Assembly: GCA_028023455.1 (NCBI GenBank)
Contig: JAQFVV010006728.1
Location: forward strand, 186,001-250,000
DNA from: Epiperipatus broadwayi
Taxonomy: Eukaryota > Onychophora > Udeonychophora > Euonychophora > Peripatidae
Length of the DNA stretch: 64,000 nucleotides
Direction: 5' to 3'
This document shows, in pieces, positions 34,280-46,164 of this stretch. Numbering within the stretch: the first letter of the stretch is position 1; the number at the start of each line of letters is the position of its first letter. A program made the position numbers and the translations under genes. The notes beneath the pieces were generated by a model. The model saw only the letters and a program-made list of their open reading frames with translations. It ran no database searches and was not told the DNA's origin.

Positions 34280-35570
34280 ACAATATTTCCTGCCCAACTC
34301 CACTTCAGTCTCTTAATTTTTCAATGATGTCAGCGACACCTATTTGTTCTCTTACCCATGTATTTAATTTTTGATCTCTTCTTATTACTTCTAATATGCA
34401 TCTCTCCACACTTTTTGAGTGGTTTAAAATCTCTGTACTACTCTTCTGTTAAGTGCCCATGTCTCAGATCCATAAGTAAGAAGTGGTAAACACACAACTA
34501 TTAAAAAATTTCCTTTTTAAACATATAGACATTATTCCTTTTAATATTAAGTTATAAAAGCACTCCAGTCATGTTTAATTCTCTGATTAATTTCATCCAT
34601 TATGTTTTCATCTGTAATAAAAATCTGACCAAGATATTGTTAGTTGTTAATTTTTCATAACTCATCATTATCAATCTTTATTTTTGTCTTTGGAGAAAAT
34701 CCATTGAACATTATTGTAATTTTTTTTCAGTATTTACCTTTAGTCCTAGTTTCTTACTTTTATAAGATAACTTTTGCAACTTTTTCTAAAGCTCTGAAGC
34801 ATTATTGCAAAAACAATTACATCATTTGAAAAATCTAAATGACTAAAATAATATTCATTTACTTTTATTTCTTTAGCTTCCCATTTTAATTCACAAAATA
34901 CTTCTTCCAGCACTGCTACAAAATGTTTTGGAGTGCTAGAATCATTCTATTGTGCACCCATTTCAATGCTAATCGTCCAATGTCATTATGAAATATAATT
35001 GTTGCTGTTACATTTTTTATAAATATTCTTCAGAATGTGACATTATCCTGAGTCTATATTTTGACAATTCAATGCTTTAATCACTGAAGAAACATTTATA
35101 AAATGAAATGGCTTTTCATAATCTACAAATCCAAATCATAATAGTAACACATATTTATTGGTATTGTTTATAACTTCTTTCAATGCTGGTATGATCTACT
35201 GTAATAAAATCACTTTTAAATTTAACTTTTTCTTTTGGTTGGTTGAAATTCAAAGTTTGCTCTAGATGAATTGTAAATTATCTTGATAAAAAATTTATAT
35301 AAAACTAATAAAAACAGACAAGTCTGCAATTTTTAATATCTTCTTTATCATCTTTTTAAAATATTAATATTAATACTGCATTCTTCCCATCATACAGTAG
35401 TACATCTTTATCATTTAGACATTTGGTATATAATGTTACCAAAACATTTTCTATTTCTTCACCTGTTTTCTTCATGATATCATTTATAATTTCATCATTA
35501 TCTGAAACTTTTCTCTTCTTCATAAATTTAATTGCACATCTCACGTTTTCATTTAAAATATTGGGCAATT
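34280..35570 (-). pseudogene. Reverse transcriptase region of the RTE-type LINE
   Basis: The order of recognisable blocks is that of RTE RT: the segment with AIKFMKKRKVSDNDEI, then the CRLV block (usually YRP), the VDYEK block with the first catalytic Asp, and the box FSNDV that replaces FADDI, so the catalytic Asp pair is reduced. Then LKWSW near the C-terminus. Many stops lie between blocks. Confidence 0.78.
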
Positions 35571-35858
35571 TAGCTGATATTATAGTTGTAGGATATACTT
35601 TCTTCTCTTATTTATTACTATATAATTTTTGATAGAAGTCTTCTACATAATTCATATGGCATCTCTCTTTTTAGTAATAGTTCCATCTTTTTTTCTAATT
35701 ATAGGAATAAGCTTTTTTATTAATATCAAAATGCTGTTTTACACTCTTGAGACTTATTCTCTTGTATAGCTTTCCTTTTTAAATCACAATTATACTTTTT
35801 TATATCATTATCAACTGTTTTTTTCTATAAATTTTACAAAATTTGAGATTATCAATTC

Positions 35859-36155
35859 TTAATGCATCATTTTTATATTTCTTTCTTTCTTCATAAATTC
35901 TCTAGTCTCTGTAAAATTTTTACAGATCAATTGCTGCTTTTTTCTATCAGCTATCTTTGTTATAGTTTTTAAAAATGTATCAGATATTTTCCTATTAATT
36001 TCACTCAAATCTGAATCATGTTTAAAATCTGTTAATATTTGAAAACAATTTGCAAGTTTTAATTTAAATTCATTAGAATGTTTATGAAGATTAGGAATAT
36101 CAACTGTTAATATTCTTTTTCTTAATAATTTGTTTCTCTGGTTTTGCATTAACAT
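35859..36155 (-). pseudogene. Linker between endonuclease and RT of the RTE-type LINE
   Basis: A 98-codon open piece, Lys/Asn/Arg-rich, lies between the two enzymatic parts. It contains LKLANCFQIL and DTFLKTITKIADRKKQQ, typical in position and composition of this linker. Confidence 0.6.
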
Positions 36156-36419
36156 ATATCTTACATTTTACTATTCAATCACTTCCTGTGTTTTAATTTT
36201 TAAGAACATTACAATATTGAAATATGTATTTTCTTAGTCAAAATATAATCCAAGTCTGCAATACCTTCATTTGGATGTTTTCATGTTCATTTCCATTTAA
36301 CATTTTTCTCCACCAACAAGAAAAAAGAATTCAAAGTGTAGTTTTTCTTTTTATGAATATTTCACAAGGCCGTATTTTTATTACCATAATCAATGTTACT
36401 TACAGCAGTTTCATCTTTC

Positions 36420-36900
36420 AATTATTTATGAATTCCAGCATTAAAGTCTACCATAAAAATTCTAAAATGTTTGGTCTGAAAAAGTCTTTTGTATATCCAT
36501 ATAAAAATCTTCTCATTGTGAGAATTTGTTGGGGCATAAATCTGAAATATCTGAATTTGGTATCTGATAATAAGTTGAATAACTAATCTTGCCAATCTGA
36601 CTGATACACCATCCATCTAAACAATGTTGTTATTCCATTTTTTAGTTATAATGAATCCTACTCCAATTGTACTCCAAATCTTTGTGCTTTTGTAGTATAG
36701 TACAAGTCCACTTTTTAAATTAATTATCTTTTCACTCTATCTTCTAACTTCACAAAGTTCAATAATATCCCATTTAATACATTTTTCTTCCTTTTCTTGC
36801 AATCTTCTTTCACTTGAAAGTGATCTACACTTGTAAGTACCTAAATAAAAGACCATTCTCTTTTTTCATCCTGGTTCTGCAATCACAAGATCCTTAGTAT
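36420..36900 (-). pseudogene. Endonuclease (EEP type) region of the RTE-type LINE
   Basis: YAPT and DFNAG blocks on the minus strand correspond to the conserved strand and metal/substrate-binding motifs of the apurinic-like endonucleases of LINEs, which nick target DNA to prime reverse transcription. CEVRR matches the usual xExR catalytic block. Interrupted frames. Confidence 0.75.
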
Positions 36901-37010
36901 CCTCTGTCTTTGGTCATCAACTACTGCCTTGGCTGGTGATTATGGTCTCCTGGGAATAAGAGCCATGAGATATTTTTGACCATCATGATTAAGTATATTA
37001 GAAAAAAATA

Positions 37011-37330
37011 TTTCAATTCACATATACATACATCTTTCCTTCTAGAAACTCAACTGATATTTCAGTTAAGAGCTGTCAGGCAACTAAAAAGACCATGGTG
37101 TTTTCTGATTTCAAAGTCAGAGGTAAAAAGCCAATAAACTTATCACATTGGCTAATGTGTGTTGGTAAGCAGCCAATCCATATTTGCATACTATATAAAT
37201 AATCATATAACAGCAGCTGCAATGACAAGAACATATAAAGTGAACATTAGAAATTTGTTCTGATTGCTTTCTTTAAGGCCTCCAAGAGGTATTAAAGGTG
37301 CTCCTTTTAATTAACAATGGACTCCTTTCT
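37011..37330. other. Mixed-composition DNA next to the LINE 5' end
   Basis: It may include the LINE 5' untranslated region (to about 37050). Nothing else recognised. Confidence 0.4.
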
Positions 37331-37334
37331 GTAA

Positions 37335-37397
37335 CCCATCTACAGATATATATATATATATATATCTGTAGATGGGTTACTATATATATGTATATGG

Positions 37398-37433
<36 letters not shown>

Positions 37434-37435
37434 CC
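37335..37435. repeat. Perfect palindrome ending in (TA)n
   Basis: GTAACCCATCTACAG and its complement flank (TA)n at 37335-37381. A second hairpin GGTTATATAT/ATATATAACC follows to about 37435. Both would be hairpin- or cruciform-prone. Confidence 0.8.
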
Positions 37436-37466
37436 ATTACAAGCATAAAGCTAAACTAGTCAATAT

Positions 37467-37830
37467 AAAATCAAAACTACCCCAAATCCAAAATTAAACC
37501 AGACCAGCACAAAAATAATATTAAAACACAACCTAAGGTTTCACTGCTACAAGCAGACTTTTCAAGTGTAAAGAACTACCAAAAACTACACAATATATAT
37601 AATATTAAAAACTACCCACAAATCCATTCACTTCCCATCCACCCTTAATATTAAAAGAACTCTTAAATAAGTTAATTGCTTCAGAATAAGTTTTTAATAT
37701 TATATATATTGTGTAGTTTTTGGTAGTTCTTTACACTTGAAAAGTCTGCTTGTAGCAGTGAAACCTTAGGTTGTGTTTTAATATTATTTTTGTGCTGGTC
37801 TGGTTTAATTTTGGATTTGGGGTAGTTTTG

Positions 37831-37833
<3 letters not shown>
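37467..37833. repeat. 367-bp foldback with hammerhead-like cores in both arms
   Basis: The arms (about 37467-37605 and 37693-37833) are almost perfect complements, from AATCAAAACTACCCC to GGGGTAGTTTTGATT. In the right arm at 37733-37776: ACAC/GTGT (stem I), TTGAAAA in the place of CTGANGA, hairpin CTGCT-TGT-AGCAG, GAAA (37760-37763), and ACCT/AGGT then T (stem III and cleavage position). The left arm has the mirror copy. The first box is decayed, so the call is a hammerhead relic. Confidence 0.55.

Positions 37834-37896
<63 letters not shown>
37834..37896. repeat. (TA)n microsatellite
   Basis: About 60 bp of perfect TA between the foldback and the next hammerhead repeat. Confidence 0.95.
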
Positions 37897-37897
<1 letters not shown>

Positions 37898-38089
37898 CAA
37901 AGAAATCAAATCATATGTCATATGACCTAATTTAACAAGTTTGTATTACAAATGTTATATATAGAGTTCATAAATAAGCTCTTAACAAGCTTTCCTAGCA
38001 CCTCACTGAGAAAGCCAGTAGCAGAAACTGACCTGGGGTTGGGGATATTCTGCAAATCTTCTTAAGAGCTTATTTGTGAGCTCTATATA

Positions 38090-38094
<5 letters not shown>
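37897..38094 (+). mobile_element. Hammerhead repeat, family B, copy with both flanking arms
   Basis: Arms TGTTATATATAGAGTTCATA...AGCTCTTAA (37955-37990) and the complement ending GAGCTCTATATAACA (to about 38093) enclose the hammerhead-like core. Sequence is shared with 23088-23255. Confidence 0.7.
38001..38038 (+). ncRNA. Hammerhead ribozyme core, family B (degenerate)
   Basis: CCTCA/TGGGG can form stem I, but the first box is CTGAGAA (consensus CTGANGA) and the stem III side reads GACC where GGTC is expected. GAAA is intact at 38024-38027. Probably inactive. Confidence 0.5.
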
Positions 38095-38121
<27 letters not shown>

Positions 38122-38575
38122 TAGGAGAAACTAGGTTCAGCAAAATAATATTAAATATACTGATGCCTCAAGAAGATAAACAATTGAGGGTAAGTGTTAC
38201 TCTGTCAAAACATCAGCATACCCATCTTAATGTTATTCTATCAAACATGTTTACTCCCAGAAACATATTTAATAAAACTTTGCCCATAAAAACATTTACT
38301 TTATTTCAATATATATATACAAAAAATCTGCTATTACTGTTTCAATTATTCTATTTTATTTGTAAATTATTTGTTGACTTTTTTTTATGATTCCAGATAA
38401 CTTCATTTAGTTTTCTGGATTGTGCTTCAAAAATTCATGATTCATTTAGTATATAAAATATTTGATTTCTTCACGAGCACATTCACTCCAGAACTACACT
38501 CAATCCATTTTCAGCCACTAAAATATCTACTTTTTTACTTTAACATTTAATTTAAATATTAAACTTATATTAGTA
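38095..38575. other. AT-rich DNA with (CA)n(TA)n at 38090-38120
   Basis: The 75-codon frame at 38163-38390 has no recognised similarity and is probably chance. Confidence 0.5.
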
Positions 38576-38579
38576 TCTT

Positions 38580-39055
38580 TGGGAGCAAATCAATCTCCAC
38601 ACATGCACTCACCCATAAGCAAAGATTAAAAAAAACAAGTGAATTGACTTATTCTTCAATTTTATCTATATATTGAATCTATTATATGCCTGACTTTTTA
38701 AACAATGTTTAATTTGTAATGTAATTCAAATATTATAGGAGAGAGAATTTATCTCATTTTTAACCACTTGCAATTAATGTACAATAATTTAAAATCTAAA
38801 TACATTGATAAATATTTTATTTTTATACAGCACTGTATTTATTTTATCATCTTCAATTGTTAAAAATGAGAAATTCTCTTGCAATATTTCAATTACATTT
38901 GTAAAATTTGAATATTGTTTACTAAATCAGGCATATAATAGACTCAAGCCCTGAATAACACACGGGAAACAAAAAGTTTGTTCACTTTTTTTTAAATCTT
39001 TTCTTATTAATGAGTGTGCATTAAGTGTATATGTGGATAGTGGTTAGCTTCAGAA
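38580..39055. repeat. Imperfect 475-bp inverted repeat
   Basis: GAATCTATTATATGCCTGA at about 38677 matches the complement at about 38928 (TCAGGCATATAATAGACTC). The ACTTTTTAAACAATG, AATGTAATT, and AGAATTT...CATTTTTAAC blocks also pair. The outer parts (AAATCAATCTCCACACATGC and GAGTGTGCATT...) are more diverged. No coding capacity. Confidence 0.65.
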
Positions 39056-40385
39056 GATATTACAAAGAAAACACTGTGCTGTATAAAAACAAAATATTTA
39101 TCCAATAAATTTATATTAGTAAACGATTACCAAGTACACAATTTGAATTAATACTATTCAATCATTTCTTAATAATATGTGATAGATTTGAATGAGTCAA
39201 TCCTGCATCTAGTCTAACAGAATTTAACATTTTATTGTAGTAAACTGAATAAAATTAAAATGTTAAAGCAAAATACATAATTCAACTTATATTGTATTTG
39301 TCAATTGTAAATACCACAAAAACAATGTATAAATAATAATCTATATTATTTGAATTCAGTAGATATTTAAAAATTAATCTGAGAGTAATATTTAACACAC
39401 ATTTCTGTATCTATTTAATTATAAATACACAGAAGATAATTACAAAAAGTAGAAAATTGCTTTACCTATTTTATATTTTATTTTATTTTACATATTGTAG
39501 AAAAAAACTATAAAAATAAAACAATCTACGTTTTTCTTATTTCTTTTTGAACTCTTGGGTTGAGAATATATCAATTTAAAATTTATATTTAGCTCGAAAA
39601 GTTTTAATGAATTATTTTCATTTATTCTATTTTTATTCATGAAATAGATTCTAGTTCTTATTATCTTTTTTGTGCTTTATTAAGTTCCTGTAATCAAAAT
39701 GGAATAGAATAGATTATGTTTTTTGGATAATTTTTGGTAAATTATGAATAATGATATCTAAAACAATACAAAAATTTAAAAACCTATAAAATGAAAAAAT
39801 AAGAAAGGCTATGAATAATGAAGTATTTAATCATTTATATCATTCCCTAGCCTTTAAACCAAAATTTCAATAATCCGTTTTTAAGCCAAAAGAAGGATAG
39901 ATCAGCTTTCATTTACTGCTTAAGTTGCTGTGTGTGTGTACATTATGTATATAATTTTTTTTAAAAATAAAATAGCATTGTATTTATATATTTTATCTAT
40001 TTTTTTTTTAAAAATAATTTAACAGTTGAGAAATAACAAATTATTAACTAATTAATTATTCGTAGTCTTATTTTTTCAACTTCAAGATTTTTTAAATTTC
40101 AAGATATTTTATTTAACGTTTAAGAAAAAAAAAATTTTTTTTTTTTTTAAATACCCTTGCTTAAACTACTTGAATTCGTTTGCAAATTACTAAACATTTG
40201 TCTTACGAAAGAAGTAGTCAGTATTAAAAATGCATATAAGGTTTTAAATAATCAAGATTATTGTTATAATGTATAAGAAGCATTTATATTAATGTTATAC
40301 ACGTTAGCAGTAATAATAATTAGTTGAAAAACATTGATTCTGTTTTTTATATGTAAAATCTTCCCATGAATAGGTATTTCAACTT
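39056..40385. other. AT-rich DNA without a recognisable gene
   Basis: Low complexity; TG run at about 39930, A/T blocks near 40126-40150. Confidence 0.55.
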
Positions 40386-40387
40386 TT

Positions 40388-40401
40388 GTCGCTATGGCAA
40401 C
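40388..40401 (+). promoter_or_regulatory. X-box-like RFX site (low confidence)
   Basis: GTCGCTATGGCAAC fits the RFX consensus RYYNYY-N(1-3)-RRNRAC exactly, with an AT spacer. RFX factors activate ciliary genes in animals. It lies about 760 bp before the exon-like ORF at 41164. One 14-bp match in 64 kb could be chance. Confidence 0.25.
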
Positions 40402-41163
40402 ATTTCCAAAGGTAAATTAAAATTGAAAATATGGGGAAAGATTTTATTTCAGGTAGCTCGTTTCTTAATAAATAAAAGCAATTATTTTATTACGAGTTTA
40501 TTATCTCATCATAAACGCCTGACTTATCTTCAGTTTAAATATCAACTTGACAAGAAAAAAGAAGAGAGGAAAGAAAACAAATAATTTGTCCTTAATTTAA
40601 ACTGTTCCATTTAAATTGAATATTTAAAAAAGAAGGGGGAAAGAGGAGTATAAAATGCTATTTTTAATCATGTTTAATTACAAATTGTCCTCGGAAGCTT
40701 TTAAAACATTTACTTTACCATGCTATAATAAATGTACGTTATAATTATTGTTTTATTAAAAAGAAAATAAATATTTATTTTTAATTAAATTTGTTTATAT
40801 TTTTACACAAACTTAAAGCTTAATTTATTCAGTAAGAATAATAGCCGTGGTGGAAAACGTTGATAAACCTGAGACATGTGATAGATTGGTTTACAAGTTT
40901 TTATTGAGGCGCTGTCTAGCTTATACACTCGTATTATTCATGTGCCGCTTTGTAACCTTTTACATCTGCATATTCCAGGATCGGTTGTTTTTATCTATTT
41001 ATGAAAAAAAATTAATATATGACTAATTATTGATTGCGGATACTAATTACTGACTGCTTTTCCAGATGATTTTTAGCATTGTCAATAAGGATTAAAACGT
41101 AAAAGGCTTCCTTTTATCTTAGTTTATAAGTAAAATTCCACGTGCAAGCTGTATTTGTAAAAA

Positions 41164-41345
41164 TGACGACTGAGCCAAATCAAGGATCGCGTCATTTATG
41201 GGCTCGTGGGCAAAAAATGATGTCCCTTCCTTTAGCCAGGAAAAAAATTGATCATTCGAACACCGAACCTCTCCCACCAGTGATTAGCAGACGGATTATT
41301 TTAAAAAATACTAGACGTTCATGGCCTACTACGGGACCAAAAAGG
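41164..41345 (+). CDS. Possible first coding exon of a host gene, unknown product
   Basis: From the ATG at 41164 (or 41142 upstream) the frame encodes about 61 residues, basic and with mixed composition (RHLWARGQKMMSLPLARKK, then EPLPPVISRR). It ends in AAAAAG followed by GTAAAT, a good splice-donor context at about 41346. Base composition in these 180 bp is much closer to 45% GC than the surroundings, as expected of an exon. The product is not recognised. It may continue in an exon beyond the intron, but I found no obvious next exon. An X-box-like site lies upstream. Confidence 0.35.
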
Positions 41346-41349
41346 TAAA

Positions 41350-43679
41350 TATTAAAGGTAGAATTAAATGCATTGCATGAATAAATTGATATATATTACT
41401 AATAAATTTCAGGTCATATTTTGGACCCATTTGAAATATTAGTACATTTAAAAAAAGTAATAACAATATAATATATAACATAGATGGGTGGTGCAGGTAT
41501 ATTAAATATAGGTTAACTGGTGTACGCAGTTATATTGCGCATGTTTTTTCATCCTTGGTTTATAAATGTAAACAAAACACGTTCTGATTTACTGAACCCA
41601 TATGAAAAAATTCCTGTTTGTCGGTGTTTTTGTTTTTGTTATTTGTGCTTTATCAAACTAACCTGTTGGTTTACAATATATGTGGTTTATATATTTCTTC
41701 AAAAAAAGTAGTTTGCTTAAAAAAAAATAAAAGACCTGAAATTCACATTTTACAAAGATCTGTTCTATTTAATTAAACCACTTTATTAATTAACATATGT
41801 ATATTTATTTAAATAAAATTGTGAATTAGCTTCATTGATTTTGTTATAAAGTTGTCCATTGAATTTAACTGCAAGTTTAGTAGATATTTTTTATAAATTG
41901 ACTGATTTAGATGATACGTTAATGTTTTAAAATTCAGATTCTTCAATTCGTAAACTAATTTTTTACAAAAGCCGTAAATTTTGATACACTTATCTATATA
42001 CTCATGTTAATATATTGACGATTATTTTTAAGAAGACGTAAGAAAATTGAATTTTCTATTACAAACATGATCTGCCTTCTCAACACTTTCACGATGCGAT
42101 ATATTCTCTCTCCTCGTTTTGTCTATATAAATATAAGTGTAAATATTTATATTCTTTATTAATTCCACCCTTCGACATTAATTATTTTTATGAAAGTAAT
42201 AAAAATTAAAAAATAAAATTATTGGGGGGGGGGGTCTGCGGCGGATTTAAATGTAAGCGCATGAAGCATTTTGAACTTCAACTTTTGGTTACACGTGTCG
42301 AGAGTTGATATTCAGAGGAGAAAAAGTAATTTAGTGATCTCTTGACTGAGGAAAAAAAAAAAAAAATGTAGAACAATTATTTTTAAACTTATTCCTTTTT
42401 CATTCTCTAGATGATGAAATTTCCCATTATGTGATTGTCAATATTACTCATGCAATTCTTATTTATTTCGTAAAAAATAATTTCGAGGGGTGTGGTCTCC
42501 GAAAATGGCTTGATTCTGGGATCTCAAACACTGCGTTAATTTATTGTTTCTACTAAATCATATATATATAACCTTTATTAATGTGCGAACTCATGTTTGT
42601 TTTCTTTGGAATATCAGCTATCGATTTTTCGTTTGCTTACTATTAAAAATGATTTACAAAAATTAGTTTTTATTTTTAAAAGATTTCTGAATAACTTTCT
42701 AAAATTCGTAACAATCTCATATGAGTTGATCTTCAAACTACTGAATGTATAAATATAGTTGTGGTTGAATTTTATACACTGAGATTCCAGTTTTAAAGTT
42801 AATAGCTTTAATAATTGCTCTTAAACAATTATATATATATATTCAGAAAATGAGACTAGGTTTTAAATCCAAGCATCTGCATATAATTAAATGTATTTGT
42901 TTAGTAATTGTTTAGTTTCGTGTGACCCAGAGAAGCTTTTTCGTTTGTACGTAGCTATAGTTCAGTCTGGTAAACCATTCATCTGCTGTCAACAAGTCGA
43001 TACCTAACTATTTTTATTCAACCTGGACAGCTATTTAATTATGATTTCATAAATTATCTAACTCCTGTTATTTTCTTCCTACTGTTTCTCTATAGATAAA
43101 TTTTAAGGTGAGTAAAATTTGAATTTTTCCATATTTCAATCAGGTTTAAGATTCTAGTTAGTCCATATGCAGTTTAGATAACAAGCCAGTATAGGTCAGT
43201 AATTGGGTGTCTAGATATTTTTTAAAGCTAAAGAAAAAGTAAGAATAGAATATTGCTCTCAAATTCTATCACTCAGTATATATCATATCAAATATAACTA
43301 ATAATATGTTTTCCACTGTTCCTGAATGAGGACTATGTTACAGAATTCCTTGTTCTGATAGCCCAATTTCTCCAAGCCTATAAATTATGTGAATTTACTA
43401 GAAACCTTGAACATATAAAAATAAATAAAATATTATATAATTTCAAGAAATTCAAGATATAACTATGCCATGGTAGATTCAAGCCAGAAGAGTTGCTATT
43501 TTTTCTGATCCAAAATAAAATCAGAACTAACATATCTGGAGTGAAACCTTAAAACAATGTAGTGATGAAACTGTTTGACCAGAGGAAGATAAAATATTGA
43601 TGAATTACTTTATTAGTAATAATGGTAATATGGTTATAACATGCATACACATTAAATTGTGTGATATAAAGTTTATCCA
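41350..43679. other. AT-rich DNA without a recognisable gene; (G)n at about 42224
   Basis: Could be intron if the exon-like ORF is real. No splice acceptor with a coding continuation is evident. (TA)n near 42830. Confidence 0.45.
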
Positions 43680-44480
43680 TGATTAAGCCTATGATATTTC
43701 AGATTAATTAATGGTAAATACAAGATAGAGACATCTGTATATAAAAAAAACAACTAATGTAGATAGCAATATAACTAATTGGAATTCAAATGTAGATGTT
43801 AAATATAAAATGAGTAGTATAAATTCAAGAATATATAGGGCTTGGAATTATTGTTCAGATGAGGAAGATTATAGAAGACACATAGAATTAATAATTAAAG
43901 AGTTTATAGATAATGAATATCCAGAAAAAGTTATAGAAGAAAATATATGAAAATTGGAAGAGAAATTTAATACAACTAATGGGGGAGTAAGTAGAAAAAA
44001 TAAAATAGATAAGAATAAATATATAGGTATTAAAACTTATAATAATAGTATTGTAAAAATTATGAATAGAATAATTATTAGAATTAACAAAAAGTTTAAT
44101 AATGTAATAATATTTAAAATAATAAATAAAAGAAGATACTTAATATATTAGATAATAAGTATGTAAGAAAAGTAGAAAATAACATAAATGGTGTATATAA
44201 AATTGAATGCAAATCATGTAAAAAATATAAAAACTAATTATGTGGAGGAGACAAAGAATTCAATTTATACCAGATTAATTCAACATAAATATGATAAGAG
44301 ATCACTTATTTATTTGTATTTATTAGAAATAGGTCATAGGTTTGAAAAAGATTGTATAAAAATGATTACTTACACAAATAATAGAAGGGATAGGGAAATT
44401 AAAGAGGCAATCTTAATTAAGAGTATAAAACCAAGTCTTAATAGAGATTTCAGGGCAAGGACAATAATTTTATAAACAAT
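43680..44480 (+). pseudogene. Penelope-like element, 5'-truncated: RT C-terminus, linker and GIY-YIG endonuclease
   Basis: About 43715-43950 encodes the downstream part of a PLE reverse transcriptase and linker, in pieces: KYKIETSVYKK, then SSINSRIYRAWNYCSDEED and FIDNEYP, blocks typical of PLEs. 43954-44151 and 44188-44475 continue the linker and a GIY-YIG nuclease: GVYKIECKSCKKY in one frame, then NYVEETK, TRLIQHK, EIGHRF, REIKEAILIK and PSLNRDF in another. The GIY-YIG nuclease nicks DNA during PLE insertion. At least one A-tract frameshift at about 43745, a TGA near 43948, and a frame change near 44230 make it a pseudogene. The upstream RT core is missing. Confidence 0.82.
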
Positions 44481-45060
44481 TGTTAATAATAATTAGAATT
44501 TGAAAAGGTTAAATGAAAAAACTTAAAGAAAATGACACTAGAGGGAGTGTTAAACAAGTACAAATTTTGAATTTTTTTGTCAGTTGGGTTTTGAAAATAG
44601 AATTAACAAAAGGTAGGCAATTTTTTGTAATAAAAAATTAAAAATAATTTGTAATGTGGATAGAGTTAATTGATAGAAATATTTAATAAAAATAAGACAA
44701 GATTAGAAGTTGATTTTATAATATAAGAAAAATGATAATAATATGTATTAAATAGTAAAATAAATGTTAAGGTTATAATTATCATATTAAATAATATTTT
44801 AAAAAATAAAATAAAGTGATATAAAATAAATTAATATAAAATATTGATAAAATTATTTAAAAGGTAAAGTAATAAAATGGGAAATGATTATTTATAAAGG
44901 TCATATTAAAATGTATAATTATTTTTGTTTATATTGTGTATTTAATTATGTATATCAATATGTGGATAAGTGTATTAATTGTATAATTATATATTTGAAC
45001 ATTGTAATTCTGATGATGACTGCAGGACAGTTGAAACTGTTAGTTTGATATTAATAAAAG
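44481..45060 (+). other. Probable 3' region of the Penelope-like element with a hammerhead-like motif
   Basis: AT-rich. At about 45011-45045, CTGATGA, then GACTG-CAGGA-CAGTT (stem-II-like hairpin), GAAAC, and a short AAACT/AGTTT pairing. One extra base lies between CTGATGA and the hairpin and stem I is weak. PLEs are known to carry hammerhead motifs in their terminal repeats; this looks like a decayed one. Confidence 0.5.
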
Positions 45061-45139
45061 TAATGATAAAGTGTTTAAAAAGGTGCAAATGGTATGATAT
45101 ATCATAAAACAATTGTTACATTGAATGTAGAATATGTGT

Positions 45140-45530
45140 ATATGTCCCAAATGATAAAGCAATTAATAACATTATTCAAACTATAAACTCCAAAATAGCA
45201 TCCTTACCAGATCCACTAATTTTACTTGATGATTTAATCATATCATATAATGGGTTTATCACAATGTGGTTGCACTTACTAGCTAAACCCCTCATGAATG
45301 GAGAAGGCTATCTCCTACAGAATTTAGTCACATTTGATAATGGCAGGTTTTCATTATTAATTGACCTGGTTTTTTACTCACCAGTGTTGCATCACATAAT
45401 CAGCCCAACAATAAAACACTCATTTTTATCACATCATTCTACAATTATTGTTTCACTGATAAATGATTTTATACACAGATCAATAACATCTATTGGGAAC
45501 ACAATTAGATTTCTCCTTCCATGTTGAACC
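45140..45530 (+). pseudogene. LINE endonuclease fragment (EEP type)
   Basis: A nearly continuous frame includes YVPNDKAINN, then LLDDLIISYNGFITMW in place of the usual GDFN...W block, GEGYLLQ, SLLIDLVFYSP and SHHSTIIV (usually SDH). This is the order of conserved blocks in the endonuclease of CR1/Jockey-type LINEs. It is decayed and not attached to an RT here. Confidence 0.62.
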
Positions 45531-45547
45531 CCAGAATATTTATCCTC

Positions 45548-45548
<1 letters not shown>

Positions 45549-45606
<58 letters not shown>
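45549..45606. repeat. (TA)n microsatellite
   Basis: Near-perfect TA run adjoining the family D repeat. Confidence 0.95.
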
Positions 45607-45607
<1 letters not shown>

Positions 45608-45698
45608 GTATAGGGGTTTGAACTCAGATTTTCAAGCATCCTTCAACTATCCACACTATCTTATGCAACTGATACATATGTAGAAAAGATAAATAATC

Positions 45699-45742
45699 AC
45701 CAATATATGTATTTCATGCTAAACCAGCACTCATCAGTTGGT
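45699..45742 (-). ncRNA. Hammerhead ribozyme, family D
   Basis: On the minus strand: stem I ACCAA/TTGGT, box CTGATGA (45731-45737), stem II GTGCT-GGTTT-AGCAT, GAAA, stem III ATA/TAT with a 2-base loop, then A as the cleavage-site base. All core positions fit the hammerhead consensus; a G-U pair closes stem II. Confidence 0.78.
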
Positions 45743-46164
45743 CCAGATTATCATCTCCCACACACATATATAATCAATGCTCAGTTTATATTAAGATAGA
45801 AAATCTTCATACTTTAATGGACAGGCTTCAATTCACTCCAACCTCCAACTTTTCAGCCATCCATATTATTGAAAATCTGATGATGAAAACTCAAATCCCA
45901 TGCTGATGCTAATATTATTGCCATGTCCATGTTGACCTGAAGTCACTCTGACCCCTCATGTATAGGACCATATCCATTTACATACATATAAGAGGGATGG
46001 ACAGGATACAAGCTTGATATGTAAATATTTGAAAACCAGGCACTCTTCACAAAGCTGGGAGCTTTAATTGTAAGTATAGGGGTTTGAACTCAGATTTTCA
46101 AGCATCCTTCAACTATCCACACTATCTTATGCAACTGATACATATGTAGAAAATATAAATAATC

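Larger units (their letters stand above)
34089..37010 (-). mobile_element. RTE-type LINE, near full length but decayed
   Basis: Read on the minus strand, endonuclease pieces come first, then reverse transcriptase, then a 3' end in a (GAT)n-like tail (ATGATGATGATT at about 34089-34103). RTE-clade LINEs commonly end in such short simple repeats. Endonuclease/exonuclease/phosphatase-type pieces: TYKCRSLSSERRLQEKE near 36800, WDIIELCEVRR near 36750, QIFQIYAPTNSHNEK near 36530, MVDFNAGI near 36440. Reverse-transcriptase pieces: a 70-codon segment at 35356-35568, DIKNCRLV near 35310, FGFVDYEKPF near 35110, SPKHFVAVLEEVF near 34930, FSNDVIVFA near 34830 (in place of the FADD-type catalytic box). Downstream an LKWSWAGNIV-like piece lies near 34280. 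Stops and frameshifts throughout. Confidence 0.82.

Noticed and set aside
45868-45900. CTGATGATGAAAAC as a second ribozyme inside the family D unit
   Set aside because: No stem II between the boxes and no closing stem I.
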